Assembly (NCBI GenBank): GCA_011109175.1
Contig: RDEW01000043.1
Span: 1-64,000, forward strand
Reading direction: 5' to 3'
DNA length: 64,000 nt
DNA from: Dicyema japonicum
Taxonomy: Eukaryota; Dicyemida; Rhombozoa; Dicyemidae
In this document: positions 10,785 through 21,605 of the stretch, in pieces
How positions within the stretch are numbered: the first letter of the stretch is position 1
How the letters are laid out: each line of letters starts with the position of its first letter
Made by a program: the position numbers and the translations under genes
Notes under the pieces: model-generated
The model's database searches: none
The model's input: only the letters and a program-made list of their open reading frames with translations
What the model was told of the DNA's origin: nothing

Positions 10785-12030
10785 AACCTGAATCTATTTT
10801 TCAATTTTTTAATTTAAATTAATTTATAAAATTTATTATTAACTTTTATATTTATATAAACTTTCTCCTGCCAAAACGATCCTATAAACTGTCGCAATCT
10901 TTTTGTCTCAATCCAAAGGAGGGATATTTTTGTATGCCAACTAAACACCGAGCGTTTTCTTTGTCGGGTGGATCGTATAACGCCAGTGAAGGGGTTCCCA
11001 CAATGGGTGATATGGATGTGGAAAGATGCGTCCCATCCAGACACGGGGAACTAACTAAAACCTTTTTTATGTTATTTAAAAAACAAAAAAAATTGTTGCC
11101 TATTCTCTCAGTATAATAGACAATAATGATCCAATGCTCAGAGTATTCCTTAAAATAGAGGTAATTAAATTTTTAAATGCGAGAATGGTGAGTTATTTCC
11201 AATTTTAATTTAAAAAATAAGAATTATAAGGAAATAATCCGATTTATGTAGTAAATATAGAAATAGTGAACTGATTCGCTTATTAGTGTTTAGTGATGTC
11301 AAAGCTTGTGGCTTAGTGATGTCTAAGGAAAATCTTGCAAAATTAGGGAAACTGACTTTTATCGATGAAGTCAGCATAATAGATATTAAATCATCGATAA
11401 ACAGTGATATAATCTTTGATAGTAGTGACTTATTTCGAGCCTGGTTATCATATTGGTATCAAGAAAATTGTAATCTCTCCGTTAACCACTTATTTTTCAT
11501 TAGTCAGTCTAATGGCCCACTTGTCGATTTCAAGAGTAATCGAATCCCTTCAATAATTTGGCTACAACTAAGATAATTTTCTTTAATATTATACATGAAA
11601 ATTTCCCTGATAATCTTTTTCCATATTACAAAACATCGAGTTTAAAATGTGTACCTTCAAAAAACTTGTGTAGCCCGTTCTCTTGATCTCCAATAACTTC
11701 GAGTCTGAAATAACTGTTCTCGAAGCACGCCGAAATGATGCTGAATCAACTAGTCCTTCGATTTGAGTTACCTCTAATTTTTACCTTACCCATAAGTTTT
11801 CCCGAATCATAGAATTTATATATGATTAAAATACAAAAACCCCAAAAATTTCTTTAAATGAACTTGAAATTCGAATTTCAGGAAAATTAAAAAATTCCAA
11901 ATTGATGCATTTTTTCACTATCACACAAGCGATTTTACCAAAAAGGGACCTTGAGAGTATCCACTTGATGGAATAGTTCAGTATTCTTGTGCTGTCGAGT
12001 GTACATATCCCCGTACATTAATTACATTTT
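10785..12030. other. Gene-poor stretch with an unassigned 96-codon open frame
   Basis: A plus-strand open frame at 11286-11576 (begins MFSDVKACGLVMSKENLAKL) has protein-like composition, but no family came to mind. A minus-strand stretch at 11640-11800 begins MGK before a possible 35-nt intron and reads like an exon. Neither is supported by a second exon I trust. 10910-11050 has retroelement-like codons on the minus strand. Confidence 0.35.
11286..11576 (+). CDS. Unassigned small open reading frame
   Basis: 96 codons open from ATG to stop in a locally AT-rich region, containing SKENLAKLGKLTFIDEVS and SDLFRAWLSYWYQENCNLS. I recognise no domain. A GT..AG-flanked 21-nt stretch just upstream (about 11266-11286) could be an intron, which would make this a downstream exon. 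It may also be chance. Confidence 0.25.
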   Translation: MFSDVKACGLVMSKENLAKLGKLTFIDEVSIIDIKSSINSDIIFDSSDLFRAWLSYWYQENCNLSVNHLFFISQSNGPLVDFKSNRIPSIIWLQLR

Positions 12031-12033
12031 CTG

Positions 12034-12303
12034 TCAGTTTATATTGAATTTATTTATTGTCAAAAACAGAATAAATAAACAGAGGTCATACAGCATCCGC
12101 CCGACTGTGTGCCTATTCTCTCTCAGGATGGCGAGCGAGATTCGCTCAAATAGCCTGCAGAGCTCACAGGGATCTCCTTTTCGTGCAGAAATCCGATTCC
12201 CTAGACGACTCAGGAATTCCAGCGTCGCAGGCGCAAGGGAACCAGATGTTTCAACCTCGAGATTAGTATTGTCAACGACTATTACTGCCCACTTTCTGCC
12301 CAC
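12034..12303 (-). pseudogene. Family C retroelement C-terminal fragment (89 codons open)
   Basis: Reads DNTNLEVETSGSLAPATLEF, then LSRLGNRISARKGDPCELCR and LFERISLAILREN. This is the classic tail of the family (VEtsG....LGrRIs..tGdpr...LFeRISlAIqRGN). It lies 260 bp downstream of the LNPK stop and is not part of that gene. Confidence 0.75.
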
Positions 12304-12561
12304 TTTACATTTAAGGATCTTTAAAACAATAATTGCTTTTAATGACTACAAGTAATTACATAATATTACGGACGAACCCTACAAGGAAGAGTTTTCCCTT
12401 GAGGTTATTCAAATCCCTCAACACTTATCACATCATAAACGTAATTCACAGAACTCAAAAAATTAAATGTGAGTTTTAATCAGCAATCTAACACTTGATC
12501 GTATAAAATACTTATATAAATATTTCAAAGTACTCTAAAGCAAGTCCATGTATATAGAACC

Positions 12562-13170
12562 TCAATTACACCCAAAAATATCATTTTTATCATCCACATT
12601 GTAATATTCCCCAGCCTTACTCAACGGACCATCATTATCGCTCTCATTGTAATCTCTGTTAGTCGTACCCAATCTAGTCTCTTTATCATCCACATTGTAA
12701 GGCCCATTAGTCGTATTTAGGATTTTCCTCTTATCATTCAAACAGTAATCTCCACTAGTAGAAGATGCTGCTCCTTCTTTAGCTTTCCCAAAATCTCCAC
12801 CAATCTTACTCATATGTGTCTCTTCATCATTCGCAATGGGATCCCCATCAGTCACACTCATATCCCCACTAATAGTAGTCACATGTGTGTCTTTATCACT
12901 CATCTTACAATCACCACCAAAATTATTCACAGCATAGTCATTAATCTTGCAATCTTCACTATTAACTGAAATGCTTTTGTGAATCATTTTATAATCCTCG
13001 CCAGTATTCCTAATCTTGAGGTCACTATCATTCACCATGTACTCCCCATCAGTATTACTCAACGCGGAATCCTTATCATTCATTTTACCTCCACCAGACT
13101 TACTCACAGAGATATCTTCAGTAATGTCAGAAATGACTAGCTCATCATCAGTCTCAACCTTCATATCTAC
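12562..13170 (-). repeat. Degenerate coding repeats in the LNPK tail
   Basis: At least eight imperfect units of about 48-66 nt encode variants of T(N/S)GDY.(M/V)NDKD(T/S).(L/I). Forward-strand words such as TCATCCACATTGTAA and TCTTTATCA recur. The repeats are in frame and likely expand and contract. Confidence 0.6.
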
Positions 13171-14148
13171 ATTTAAATGCGGATCCTCAATCTTGATATC
13201 TTCAAGAGGTTCATTTGATCCCTTTGAGCTCTCCACGCCAATTTCTTCCTGAAAAGCGGGAATATTTCCAGCAAAACTCAGGAAATTCATAGTCTTGCAG
13301 TAATAACAACGATAAACTAGGCAGATTATAACAGAAAGATAACCAAAAGTCCCTAAATCGTCAGAAAGAGCCATTCCGTTGTGAATATGACATTTATGGC
13401 ATATCAGGGCATATCTGTTCTGGGGACCATCTCCGAGAGCAAAGTCCAAGACACGTCCCAGGAAACCGCCATTTGCAGAAACAAACGGACGAGGAATACA
13501 CGCGTCCTCAACCTCCGTGACGGAAACCTGATTCAATGGTTGTTTAACCGTCACGGAGGGTTTTTTAATCGGAGATGGCATGGACTTGCTGTCATTTTCC
13601 TCAATTTCGGTCTTTATGTTCAAATTTAGCCTCTCTGGAGCGTATTTGGTTAGCAGATCATTCACGTTCTTATAGGTCTCGTTCTCCATGATATAAGTGA
13701 TCATTTGCTCCTTGAGGTTCTCCAATTCCTTGAGTTTTAAATCTGAATAAATAATAAATAAAACTGAGCTTGGAAATCTTCTTTCCGTAGTACCACCTGA
13801 AAAAATTCCGAAAAACGAAAAAACTAGATAATATCCAACGACAACCTTGTGGGAACTGAGGACCAGGACAAAACTGCACAAAAATTTGAAGTGATAATTA
13901 TCCATAAACAAATAAGACACGATGAAAACTGGTAGGTAAAAAGTTATCAAGCCAAATAAAATCCAATAATTTAGATTTTTTAATTTGTCACTAAACATGT
14001 TCAATGATTTCTCGTGTATTTCCATGTCCTAAAACATTTAAAGTCCACTAACCTTACAGACATTTTCAAATTTGGTTTTAAGCGACTTTTTCTAAAAATT
14101 ACTTAAATTCCTTACATTCCATAAAAATGAAAGAAAGCGTCTAAGCAT
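12562..14148 (-). CDS. LNPK: Lunapark, ER three-way-junction protein
   Basis: Starts MLRRFLSFLWN at 14148. Two 24-nt introns join short N-terminal exons to the long exon region, and the stop is at 12562; about 485 aa. After a basic N-terminus come two membrane segments (about residues 45-95), then LKELENLKEQMITYIMENET with YKNVNDLL. The lunapark zinc-ribbon follows, with DGPQNRYALICHKCHIHNGM and, across a 27-nt intron, RCYYC, supplying four Cys. Lunapark stabilises tubular ER junctions. After the zinc finger lies a lineage-specific acidic tail of roughly 220 residues made of degenerate 16-22-residue repeats around 'GDY..NDKDT.L'. Exon joins around 13770-13850 are uncertain; one candidate intron there would be only 18 nt. 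Confidence 0.9.
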
Positions 14149-14339
14149 AAAGGAAAATTTCCAATAAAGTATCCTAACGTAATTATTCTAACGTAATAAA
14201 AACTCTATTCAAATATAAGTTTACTATTATTTAAATTATTTAATTATTAATTAAATAAAATCTTATTTTACAAGTTCAATGACTTAAACAAAAATTGAAT
14301 AAAGATTTGATTTGAAACTTATTGCCCTTCAAGTATGTT

Positions 14340-14821
14340 CTCGAGGTCCTCCTTGGATATGTGCCTATAGCCGTTTCAAAGAACTCTAAAATTTTAGGCG
14401 TGACCTATGACTCACTGATGACCTTCACATGTGATGACCTTAATTCGTTTCCGCTATAGAATATGCCTGGCTTTATGGAGTATGCACTCTCTGGGTTGTC
14501 TATGGACAAAATCAGTTCCTTACACGAGAAGAATCTACGCCCCTTTACGGAGTCGAACAGATCTACCTTCGTCACTCCACTATTGGAGTCGTCAATACGA
14601 AAGAATGCTCGCGGATTCCTCCAGTTCTGTCAAGAAAAGGATAATCCACTATGTTCATCTGTGGCACGATCTGAAAATAAACAATCTTTCATCAAACATC
14701 CGTCCCCCATCGACTTCCTGTGTGAGCACAAACGTCGATACTTCCAGGAAACGGTGGGGTCCCTCGATGAACACAGGATGAAAATGGCGAGGATGATTAA
14801 GGAAACTGGGATCACCTAATA
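14340..14821 (+). pseudogene. Family B LINE C-terminal fragment
   Basis: SKNSKILGVTYDSLMTFT marks the region after the polymerase domain. A frameshift follows, then RKNARGFLQFCQEKDNPL, SPIDFLCEHKRRYF and a last word KETGIT before the stop. The module GFL.FC.e..NPL / PI.F.C..KRR / GIT* is shared with minus-strand copies at 18273-18674 and 31737-32012. Confidence 0.65.
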
Positions 14822-15447
14822 TAATTCAGAATAGGGACACTCCTTCTCTTGCCCAGTCCGTCTCTGAGTTCAGAGAGCACCAAATATGCTTGGTGTATCT
14901 CTGGGAGCATTGACGTGCCTAGGGGGCCATAGGGGAGCCGCCCCGCGCAGCACGCTGTAGGGGGCAACATATCCAAGCCATAGAATTCATATTGTTACGC
15001 TATACTCACTTTTTTCTCGATTTTTTTTCATCATAAACAAGATTGACTGATAGTGATAGTTCTATTGACGGGGCTAAAAACTTTGGGTGAATTGGTTTTA
15101 ATCTAGGGCAGGAGCGTGTTCGCTGTGAATTCCCTTATTGCTCTATGTGATGAAGCGCAATCAGTGACCTTCTGCTAATTATGACGATATCACGCTTGCG
15201 CAGCATAACGTGCGAGGTCACGGTTGTTTTTCTTTGCTTGTTTTGATTTCTTGTGTGTATTGATTTCCTCCTTAAAATCGCCGCAAGAAAAGGCTCAGAA
15301 AAGTAGATGATGCCATGAGAGACTGTTTAGATGTGTGGGGTGGAGAAGCAACACGTGGCAAACGATCAATTCGATGCTGAAAATTTTGAACACGTGGCTG
15401 TCATCCAAAAGCATCAGAAATCCCAGTGAACAAAGAACTCTACACTG

Positions 15448-15822
15448 ATGGTGATAACCAGGATGAAATTCGTTAAAAAATGGTCCAGTTACACTTATGA
15501 TTTTAATTTATTTTTGTTGGAAGGTCCTTTTGCTGAAAAAAAGGGAGATCACTTTTTAATCATTGGTTTGAAACATTGTCAAGCTATGGCAAGCGATAGC
15601 AGAGAAAATGGCTATTCACCTTGCAAACAAGCTTCCTTTTGCTTTGTTTGTTTTTTTATTTTCAAGATGCAAAAAAGTTTTTGTAACGTAGGTGGATTTA
15701 GCTGCTGGAGAAAGTTGAATCCTAGAATTTATGAACACGAAAGAAGTCCTGGTCACAGAAGTGCAATGCATGAATATTTGGATTTTGCAGCAAGACTTGA
15801 AACACCATGCACAATTGATTAA
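15448..15822 (+). pseudogene. hAT transposase N-terminal fragment with TTF-type zinc finger
   Basis: The 124-codon frame includes CFVCFFIFKMQKSFCNVGGF, then SCWRKLNPRIYEHERSPGHR. This is the TTF/ZMYM zinc-finger signature found in front of hAT transposase catalytic domains. No catalytic region follows; a LINE fragment begins at about 15840. Confidence 0.7.
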
Positions 15823-15839
15823 GACGCCAAGAGCATAGG

Positions 15840-15985
15840 GGCATCATTGTAATGCACTTGCCACGGGCAGCAGAAAAATTTTGGCACGCCCTGTCTTGGA
15901 GCGTCTGCTCTTGGCTGTGACTTTCTTGTTAGCCACCGGTTTTTTTTCAATCGAAGTGACCGGGAATAAATAAATTATATTTCAT
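15840..15985 (+). pseudogene. LINE C-terminal fragment, inverted relative at 45455-45512
   Basis: Reads RPVLERLLLAVTFLLATGFF before a stop. The DNA word GTCTGCTCTTGGCTGT..GTTAGCCACCGGTTT occurs on the opposite strand at about 45455-45512, within a longer copy of the same family. Confidence 0.5.
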
Positions 15986-17050
15986 TCTATCTCCTTTAAT
16001 TCCTCACTCTCTGCGGTGGGAATCTGATTTTCCGGTCACCCGTGGAAGCCACTGAAACCCCCAAATACCAAAAGAAATCCAATCTCTTCAAATCCTGCTG
16101 GTGAGTACAGGAAAGCAGTGGAAACCGAGGAGGACATTGAACAAAACCTTCCACGCCTGTTGTAGAATATCAGAATCGCCTAATTATTTGGTTTAACTCC
16201 TTATTTCTTGGTTTTATCTTTTTCGGGGTCGTGACGTTAATAATCTCCTTAATACAACCACAAAAGAGTTGTGATTTATCATTAAATTGGCCAAAGCTAA
16301 TAACGAGTCGGAGTAGAACTGATATTCATGGATTGGATTTGAATATTTGGCTACGTGATGCCATGCTGCTACTTGATAAAGATTTCTGTTTGTTTCTTCT
16401 GTTTCTCTCTTCCCTTTTCTATAGATTGGCGTCATGGGATCTACCAGTCTAAGGTGGTGTCCAGTGGCAGGATGTCATGTAAAAGGATCATTTTCTCTCT
16501 TCCATTCCTCTAGATGGGTTTCTACAAGTGCAAGGAATGGACGTCTTCCACCTTTTATACTGGTTCTAGATTGACTTGTAGAGTTCAGAATACCTCAATT
16601 TTTTCAGTTTTTTGCACAATTCGAAAATTAAAGAACAGTTTCCAAAATAGGGTAATTCGATCTCTCAGATAATCTGGTACTTTCCAACTCAGAGAGTATA
16701 CACCTGACTTAATTATTTATGGAGAAGTGGGCGAAATAAAGTGAATTTCTGTGAGGTGATATTCGACTTTAGTTAATGATTATTGCATTTTTCAATAAAA
16801 CTATTCGTTAACGATTAAAATACATAAATGAGTTATTAAATTAATAAAATTCTAATAAAGTTAAATTTACTCATGGGGGTGATATTTCAAAATAGGTTCC
16901 GAGAAAAAAGGCTGAGAACCACTGATTCGGATCACTCATATTAAAGAAGGAGAAATTAAATGTATGGATCTTTGATAAGGCGATAATTAAGATTTCTGAA
17001 AAACGTCGCATTTTGTGCTCAACCATGAAAAGCCTGATAACATGAAAATT
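15986..17050. other. Repeat-rich spacer with a hAT-type end at 16911-16924
   Basis: GGCTGAGAACCACTG ends at 16924 and looks like a hAT terminal repeat, possibly belonging to the transposase fragment at 15448. A minus-strand open frame at 16214-16435 has no recognised domain. A block near 16432-16500 resembles 19425-19480. Confidence 0.45.
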
Positions 17051-17051
17051 A

Positions 17052-17960
17052 ATGTTAGAAATTTTCGGGATAGACTCGTTTCATCGAAGGCAGCTAAGGA
17101 CATTGGGCGGACTGAATTTGCCCAAGACAGTAAACAGTGATTCTCTATATGATGTTTGCTCCACTGATCTTTTGAGACTCGAGATTACTTATTTGAAATG
17201 GAAGCTTTTCGAGCACATTCTGGAAGTTCTACAAAAGAATAACTGGCCAGAAAAGGAATGACATAAAAATCACCTTGACCAAGCCAGAAAGTGGACTGTG
17301 TTCTATGGAAGACACATTAGATATCTTTTACTAGCAACTAGACCGCATTCAGGGGGCCAACCCGATGGAGTTGATCCCGAAGGAGATGTTAGATTCTTCA
17401 CGTGATATTTTAACCTACTCTTTGGACGATCTCAAAGATACTGAAATGAAGATAACTACGGAAGACTGCCATCATGACAAGCAAGGCTAACGCTCCTGGA
17501 CATGATCATCTCAGCATGAGATTGTTCAAGGAAGGCCCAGAGGATCTATTTCTCATACTGAAGAATTCATTCAATGCAAGCATTCATTATGGCCATGTCC
17601 CCAAACGCTGGAAATCTTCTATAGTCAGAATGATTTTGAAACCGGGAAAATCGAGGAGGGACCCACTCAGCTATAGGCCGATAAGCCTCATCTGATTGAT
17701 CTCCAGATTTATCCAGCAAATTATCTTCAGAAGGCTTAACGACCACGTAGAAGAAAGTGGTTTCCTCCTCGCAGAACAATGTGGCTTCAGACCTGGAAAA
17801 TCATGCACGGATTGCATCTACGAGATGGTATTGAGAGGCCTGGAATTCAAAGACTAGTTAACATGGTATGTATGGATTTGTCTAAGGCTTTTGATAGCGT
17901 GTGGCACGTAGCCCTCCTATCAAGGCTAGCAGCTGCGCAGCACCACATGGCGCCACGCGG
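17052..17960 (+). pseudogene. LINE fragments: family A tail and a separate RT N-terminal part
   Basis: 17052-17260 reads FHRRQLRTLGGLNLPKT and LKWKLFEHILE, a family A tail. 17474-17960 reads MTSKANAPGHDHLSMRLFKE, PGKSRRDPLSYRPISLI and, after a frame change, DLSKAFDSVWHVALLSRL. These are reverse-transcriptase motifs 1-3 (APG.D, SYRPISL, D.SKAFD). The order tail-then-front shows two different insertions side by side. Confidence 0.7.
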
Positions 17961-18061
17961 AAGGTCTAACCATTTAATATTGATTACTACTTTGAACTTT
18001 TTTAAACAATTTCTTCATTAAAAACAATTTATTACGCAACAAAACAATCAAAGTAATCCAG

Positions 18062-18135
18062 CTTAAATAATTGAGTGGCTGTTTCCCCTGACAACTCAGA
18101 GAAATTTTTTGGAACAGAAATTTTTTCGGTTTCCT
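18062..18135 (-). pseudogene. Family C terminal fragment (very short)
   Basis: The minus strand reads VVRGNSHSII, the last codons of family C, with little else. Confidence 0.5.
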
Positions 18136-18272
18136 GACGATCTTTACTCATTTTGATATCATAGACCAAAGCTATCTTAGAAAGGAGACGACATCAACTG
18201 GCTGTACATATATTCTGGTGGATTTTTATTTATTTAACCCCAAGACCACCAAGATAGATAGGTCAAAACTAA

Positions 18273-18680
18273 CTAATTAGGTGATCCCAGCCTCCAATAA
18301 CATCCGAACTCTCTTCGTCTGGTCTTCTGATAACCCAACCGCATTCCGGAGCGCCTTCTCTTCCTTCTGCAGAAGAATTCAATCGGCATGCACTTTTTTA
18401 TAACCGACCGAAATTCCTCTGCATGGGCCACCTTTTCCTTGAGTGGGTTTCCCAGTTCCTTGCAGAAACGTAGGAAACCCTGGCCATTCTTCAACGTCGC
18501 CTCCTCTGAAAGCAGACTGGGGACGGATGTGGAGTCTGATTGTATGTGCCTCGTGATCTTCGAATTCACACGCTCCACCCTCGTAGAAGGAATAGCGAAT
18601 CTCCAGGCATTCTGGTGGATAGGCTGTCGTATTTTCTTATTTCCTGATACAGTCGACCCTCGCAAATTGGCCACATTTTG
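18273..18680 (-). pseudogene. Family B LINE C-terminal fragment
   Basis: A 133-codon open frame includes LLSEEATLKNGQGFLRFCKE, AHAEEFRSVIKKCMPIEFFC and, one frame over, LLEAGIT before a stop. It aligns by eye with 31737-32012 (same strand) and 14463-14821. Downstream DNA after the stop (CTTGGTGGTCTTGGGGTT) is also shared with the 31.7 kb copy. Confidence 0.7.
18648..18675. repeat. Pogo/Tigger-like terminal repeat (solo)
   Basis: TACAGTCGACCCTCGCAAATTGGCC resembles the TACAGTCAAGTCCCAAATTGGCC end at 63457. TA precedes CAGTC, as expected for a TA-target DNA transposon. No transposase is attached. Confidence 0.45.
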
Positions 18681-18739
18681 AAGAAAAAAATTTTCTAAGA
18701 ATTTTCCTTATAAATTGACCAATTTTTTAAAACACTTGC

Positions 18740-19195
18740 AGGAGTATCAATACAAAAACTCAAAAAGGGATGGCTGAAGGGATTTGATGTTAATTTAGGG
18801 ATGCGCATGTTTAGTGCATTTGTGAAACCAATACTCACATATAATGCTGGTACTTGAGCCTGTTCAATCGATGTCTTTCGATGGATTTCACAGAAGACAG
18901 CTTAGAGTGTTATTTGCCATGCAATGGCATTCCTCTCTGCACCAACGAATGTGGCGATGAAAGATCACTTCATGTTCGAGGGGAAATGCTTCCGTGGATT
19001 ACCAAAATAACACTTGCACAAAGACTTCCAAAGAGTGGGGAAATACCTAAAGACGGGAGATGATCTGGAAGAGCTGAGATCAATTGCGTGTAACCGTGGA
19101 GGATAGAAGAAGCTAACTAATAACATTGTTTCTTGTGTTCTTTGCTATAACCACTATGGAAAGGCGATAGATGCTTGTAATAACAAATAGTCGTA
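18740..19195 (+). pseudogene. RTE-like LINE (family A) C-terminal and 3' end
   Basis: MRMFSAFVKPILTYNAGT, then FHRRQLRVLFAM in another frame, then YLKTGDDLEELRSIACNRGG before AACATTGTTTCTTGTG and a TATAACCACTATGG..AATAACAA tail. Same family as 6914-7313, more decayed. Confidence 0.7.
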
Positions 19196-19614
19196 TCAAT
19201 GAAATTGTGTACTAAATTCCCCCTTAAGATTTGCAGGGAAATACGCTCAATAAGTCAGGTCTTCTTTTATCCCTTTTCGCAATAAGCGTGAAGATGGATT
19301 GCAAGAAAGTCAGGGAACATGATCCGATAATAACAAACTAAATGGAATATGGCATAATGTGGTTAGTCTACGCATAATATTGAGAATAATATTCTTCCGT
19401 TTACTTAACGGGGGATCACGTGATCCATCTATCTCAGATGGCATCTAGTGCCAGTACGACACTATAAAGGATCATTAGCTCTCCCCACTGATCATTCTTA
19501 AATTAGTCCCACAACTTTGGTTCTGAATTGTCTATCTGCGGCCATGGGACCACTATTAACATCTGGGATACGATAAAAAAGAAACAACTCTATAAAACAA
19601 AAATCAAGATTCAT
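19196..19614. other. No gene recognised
   Basis: Spacer containing GATCCATCTATCTCAGATGG..AAAGGATCATTAGCTC, related to a block near 16440. It ends at the NT5C3 stop. Confidence 0.4.
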
Positions 19615-20594
19615 CTAACTGGTCATAAAAGAGAGGATATTCAGTGCAACATCAAAAGTTTGGTCCGAGACAACAACAATGTCAAAAATAGACTTATAGT
19701 GGTTAATAATATCTTCATTTGGATTATTCACAAACCCAATCTTAATCACTTCTTCATATTGGAATCCATTGCACATATTTACATCTCCCAATGAGTCACC
19801 AATGAGTAATATAAACGGACGAGATGCATATTTATCCCACGTGGCCTCATCTACGCTCTTTATGAATTGAGTAGCATTCTTATTGAACGTGTTTATCATC
19901 GGCTCGTCAAATCCACTTACGATTCCCTAATATAATTAACCACGTGTCAATGCTTACATTTTCATCAAACAGCATTTGATTAGCTACGATTTTGATGTTA
20001 GAGGACATCAAATTAAAATGGGCCATAAAGGCTGAGACCACGTTGCCCACCAGCGGAGAAAACGAGAAACGGAATTTCAAAAAAATTCAAAATACCAGCA
20101 AATTTGTCGAAATTGTCCCTGAAATGAGCAAAAAGTAAACCTCATAACCAGCATGGCGGAATCCATCTGAGAGGTAATGTCACTATCTTTTAATTTAGAG
20201 ATTGATATAATGTCATGGACAGACCTCCACCACGTGACCATTTCGTTGCGCTTTTCATCCTCGGAAATATTCGGATCGAATTCGATTGGTAATATTGATT
20301 TGAAGATCAATGATTTCTTGCCTCAATTCTGCATTGCAAATCAGTTCCCGAATATAATCTGAATCAAAATAGACATTACTGTGAGTGGTGAGACACTCCC
20401 TGCCATTAACTTCAGTCCTCGTGATGGTACGGTCGAAATCGCTGATTACTAATACTTTTGAAGGAAAGCTTTTCTTATTGATGTCAGCTTCAAAGCCAAA
20501 CCGTTCAAATTGGAAATAAGAACTGAAGAGCTGCACACTTTCCAACTAAAGTGATTTAAGCATTATTTTATACGTAAGTGATAGTCTTGTTCAT
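19615..20594 (-). CDS. NT5C3: Cytosolic 5'-nucleotidase III (pyrimidine 5'-nucleotidase, NT5C3)
   Basis: Start MNKTITY at 20594, then a 28-nt intron (20546-20573) before the second exon. HAD motif I is VLVISDFDRTITR, with the nucleophile DFD. Then PIEFDPNISEDEKRNEMVTW with W, the family's V-DP..E-K...M.EW signature; FLVFSAG (motif II); and FILLIGDSLGDVNMCNG (motif III/IV, GDS.GD), ending LNILSFMTS at 19615. About 290 aa, the usual length. The enzyme dephosphorylates CMP/UMP in the cytosol. Further introns of about 21, 22 and 31 nt are evident. Two frame breaks remain: an extra base near ATTGAGGCAAG (about 20310) and an extra G in GGTGGGCAACG (about 20050). Confidence 0.9.
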
Positions 20595-21095
20595 CGATTA
20601 ATATCACGAAATTTTATGTAAAAATTCACTGCACAAGCGATAATTCAAGGTTCGCCAATAAAATATATTATAATTCTTACAATTTTTATTTTATATTTAT
20701 AATAATTAATTTATTAAGGATGTGTCCATGCGTCCTCGAAGTGAATATTTCGTTTTTATGTCAACCCGCGTGATGCCATGTGGTGCTATGTGAGTAATTG
20801 ATTAAAAATTTATCCCGGACAAGGTCTCTGAATCACTGTTATCGGGTGAAGGTTCATCTGGAACGCGTCAGGATTAAGGAATTAGTTAGTTTTGTTTACC
20901 CGTGGTCTTTGAACAATTTTATTTTTATAGATCACAGTGTTTCGTGGAATTTATTAATCTGTCGGAATTTCTTTAGGTCACTTAACCTCATCTCCCTTGT
21001 TTTTACTGCACTGATGGATTGCAATCTTGTGGAATAAGGTTAGTATTTTGTTCTTTAACAATTTTTTGAATGCGTTAGCATAAGATTTTATTGAT
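20595..21095. other. No gene recognised
   Basis: Upstream flank of NT5C3 and mostly AT-rich DNA. Short words such as TTAGTTAGTTTTGTTTACCCGTGG resemble LINE 3' flanks near 26240 and 56125. Confidence 0.4.
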
Positions 21096-21099
21096 TTTA

Positions 21100-21236
21100 T
21101 TTTGAGCGGTCGATTTGATGATGCTCGCTTCAAAGGACACAATTTGATGACGTCGGGAAACCGAATGGCTGTTCTAAATGATTTCTCTGTCAGAGGAAAC
21201 AGCCATTCCATCCTCTCAGCTGGATTATTTTGATTG
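21100..21236 (+). pseudogene. Family C C-terminal fragment with an 11-bp inverted repeat
   Basis: Plus strand reads RRETEWLF, then VRGNSHSILSAGLF before a stop. GAATGGCTGTT (21163-21173) and AACAGCCATTC (21198-21208) form a perfect inverted repeat inside it, probably because two coding words happen to be complementary. Confidence 0.55.
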
Positions 21237-21294
21237 TTTGTTAAGTAATAAATTTAAAAAAATTATATTATTAGCAATGTCCGCGGAACCAGAA

Positions 21295-21500
21295 AAATTA
21301 ACTAATTTGAGATTCCACTTTTGCCATCTTTTTGCCATCCATCTCTGGTATGTCGTTCCATCCTTCCCTGTTTCTCGTAACCGTCCTCAGATCATCCAGG
21401 TCCTCTCCTGTTTTCAGTTTTCTTCCTATGCAAGTGAGTTCTTTGTCGAACGTCAATTTTTTAAAAACAAATTGAAAACCATTAATATTCTTCATTTTTG
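21295..21500 (-). pseudogene. RTE-like LINE (family A) terminal fragment
   Basis: Minus strand reads TFDKELTCIGRKLKTGEDLD, then DLRTVTRNREGW. This is the LKTGDDLDELR module found at 7140 and 19030. Confidence 0.6.
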
Positions 21501-21507
21501 TCTATGA

Positions 21508-21605
21508 TCATAATATTCATCATCTCTATCCATGTTAATCGATTACTAAGGCTATCTATTCATCATCTCTATCCATGTTAATTGATTACTCATGCTATCC
21601 ATCAT
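21508..21605. repeat. Short tandem repeat, about 45-bp unit, 2-2.5 copies
   Basis: TTCATCATCTCTATCCATGT, then TAATCGATTACTAAGGCTATC, is followed directly by a near copy and then a partial third unit (CATCATTTCTATCCATT). Confidence 0.75.

Noticed and set aside
14900-15000. GC-rich CCGCCCCGCGCAGCACG block as a CpG-island promoter
   Set aside because: No gene starts nearby on either strand; it is more likely a hAT subterminal region.
16214-16435. Minus-strand 73-codon frame as a host gene
   Set aside because: No domain, no second exon, and an opposite-strand frame of equal length overlaps it in repeat-rich DNA.
21163-21208. 11-bp inverted repeat as a terminator or hairpin RNA
   Set aside because: It falls inside a family C coding relic and arises from two complementary coding words; nothing else supports an RNA gene.
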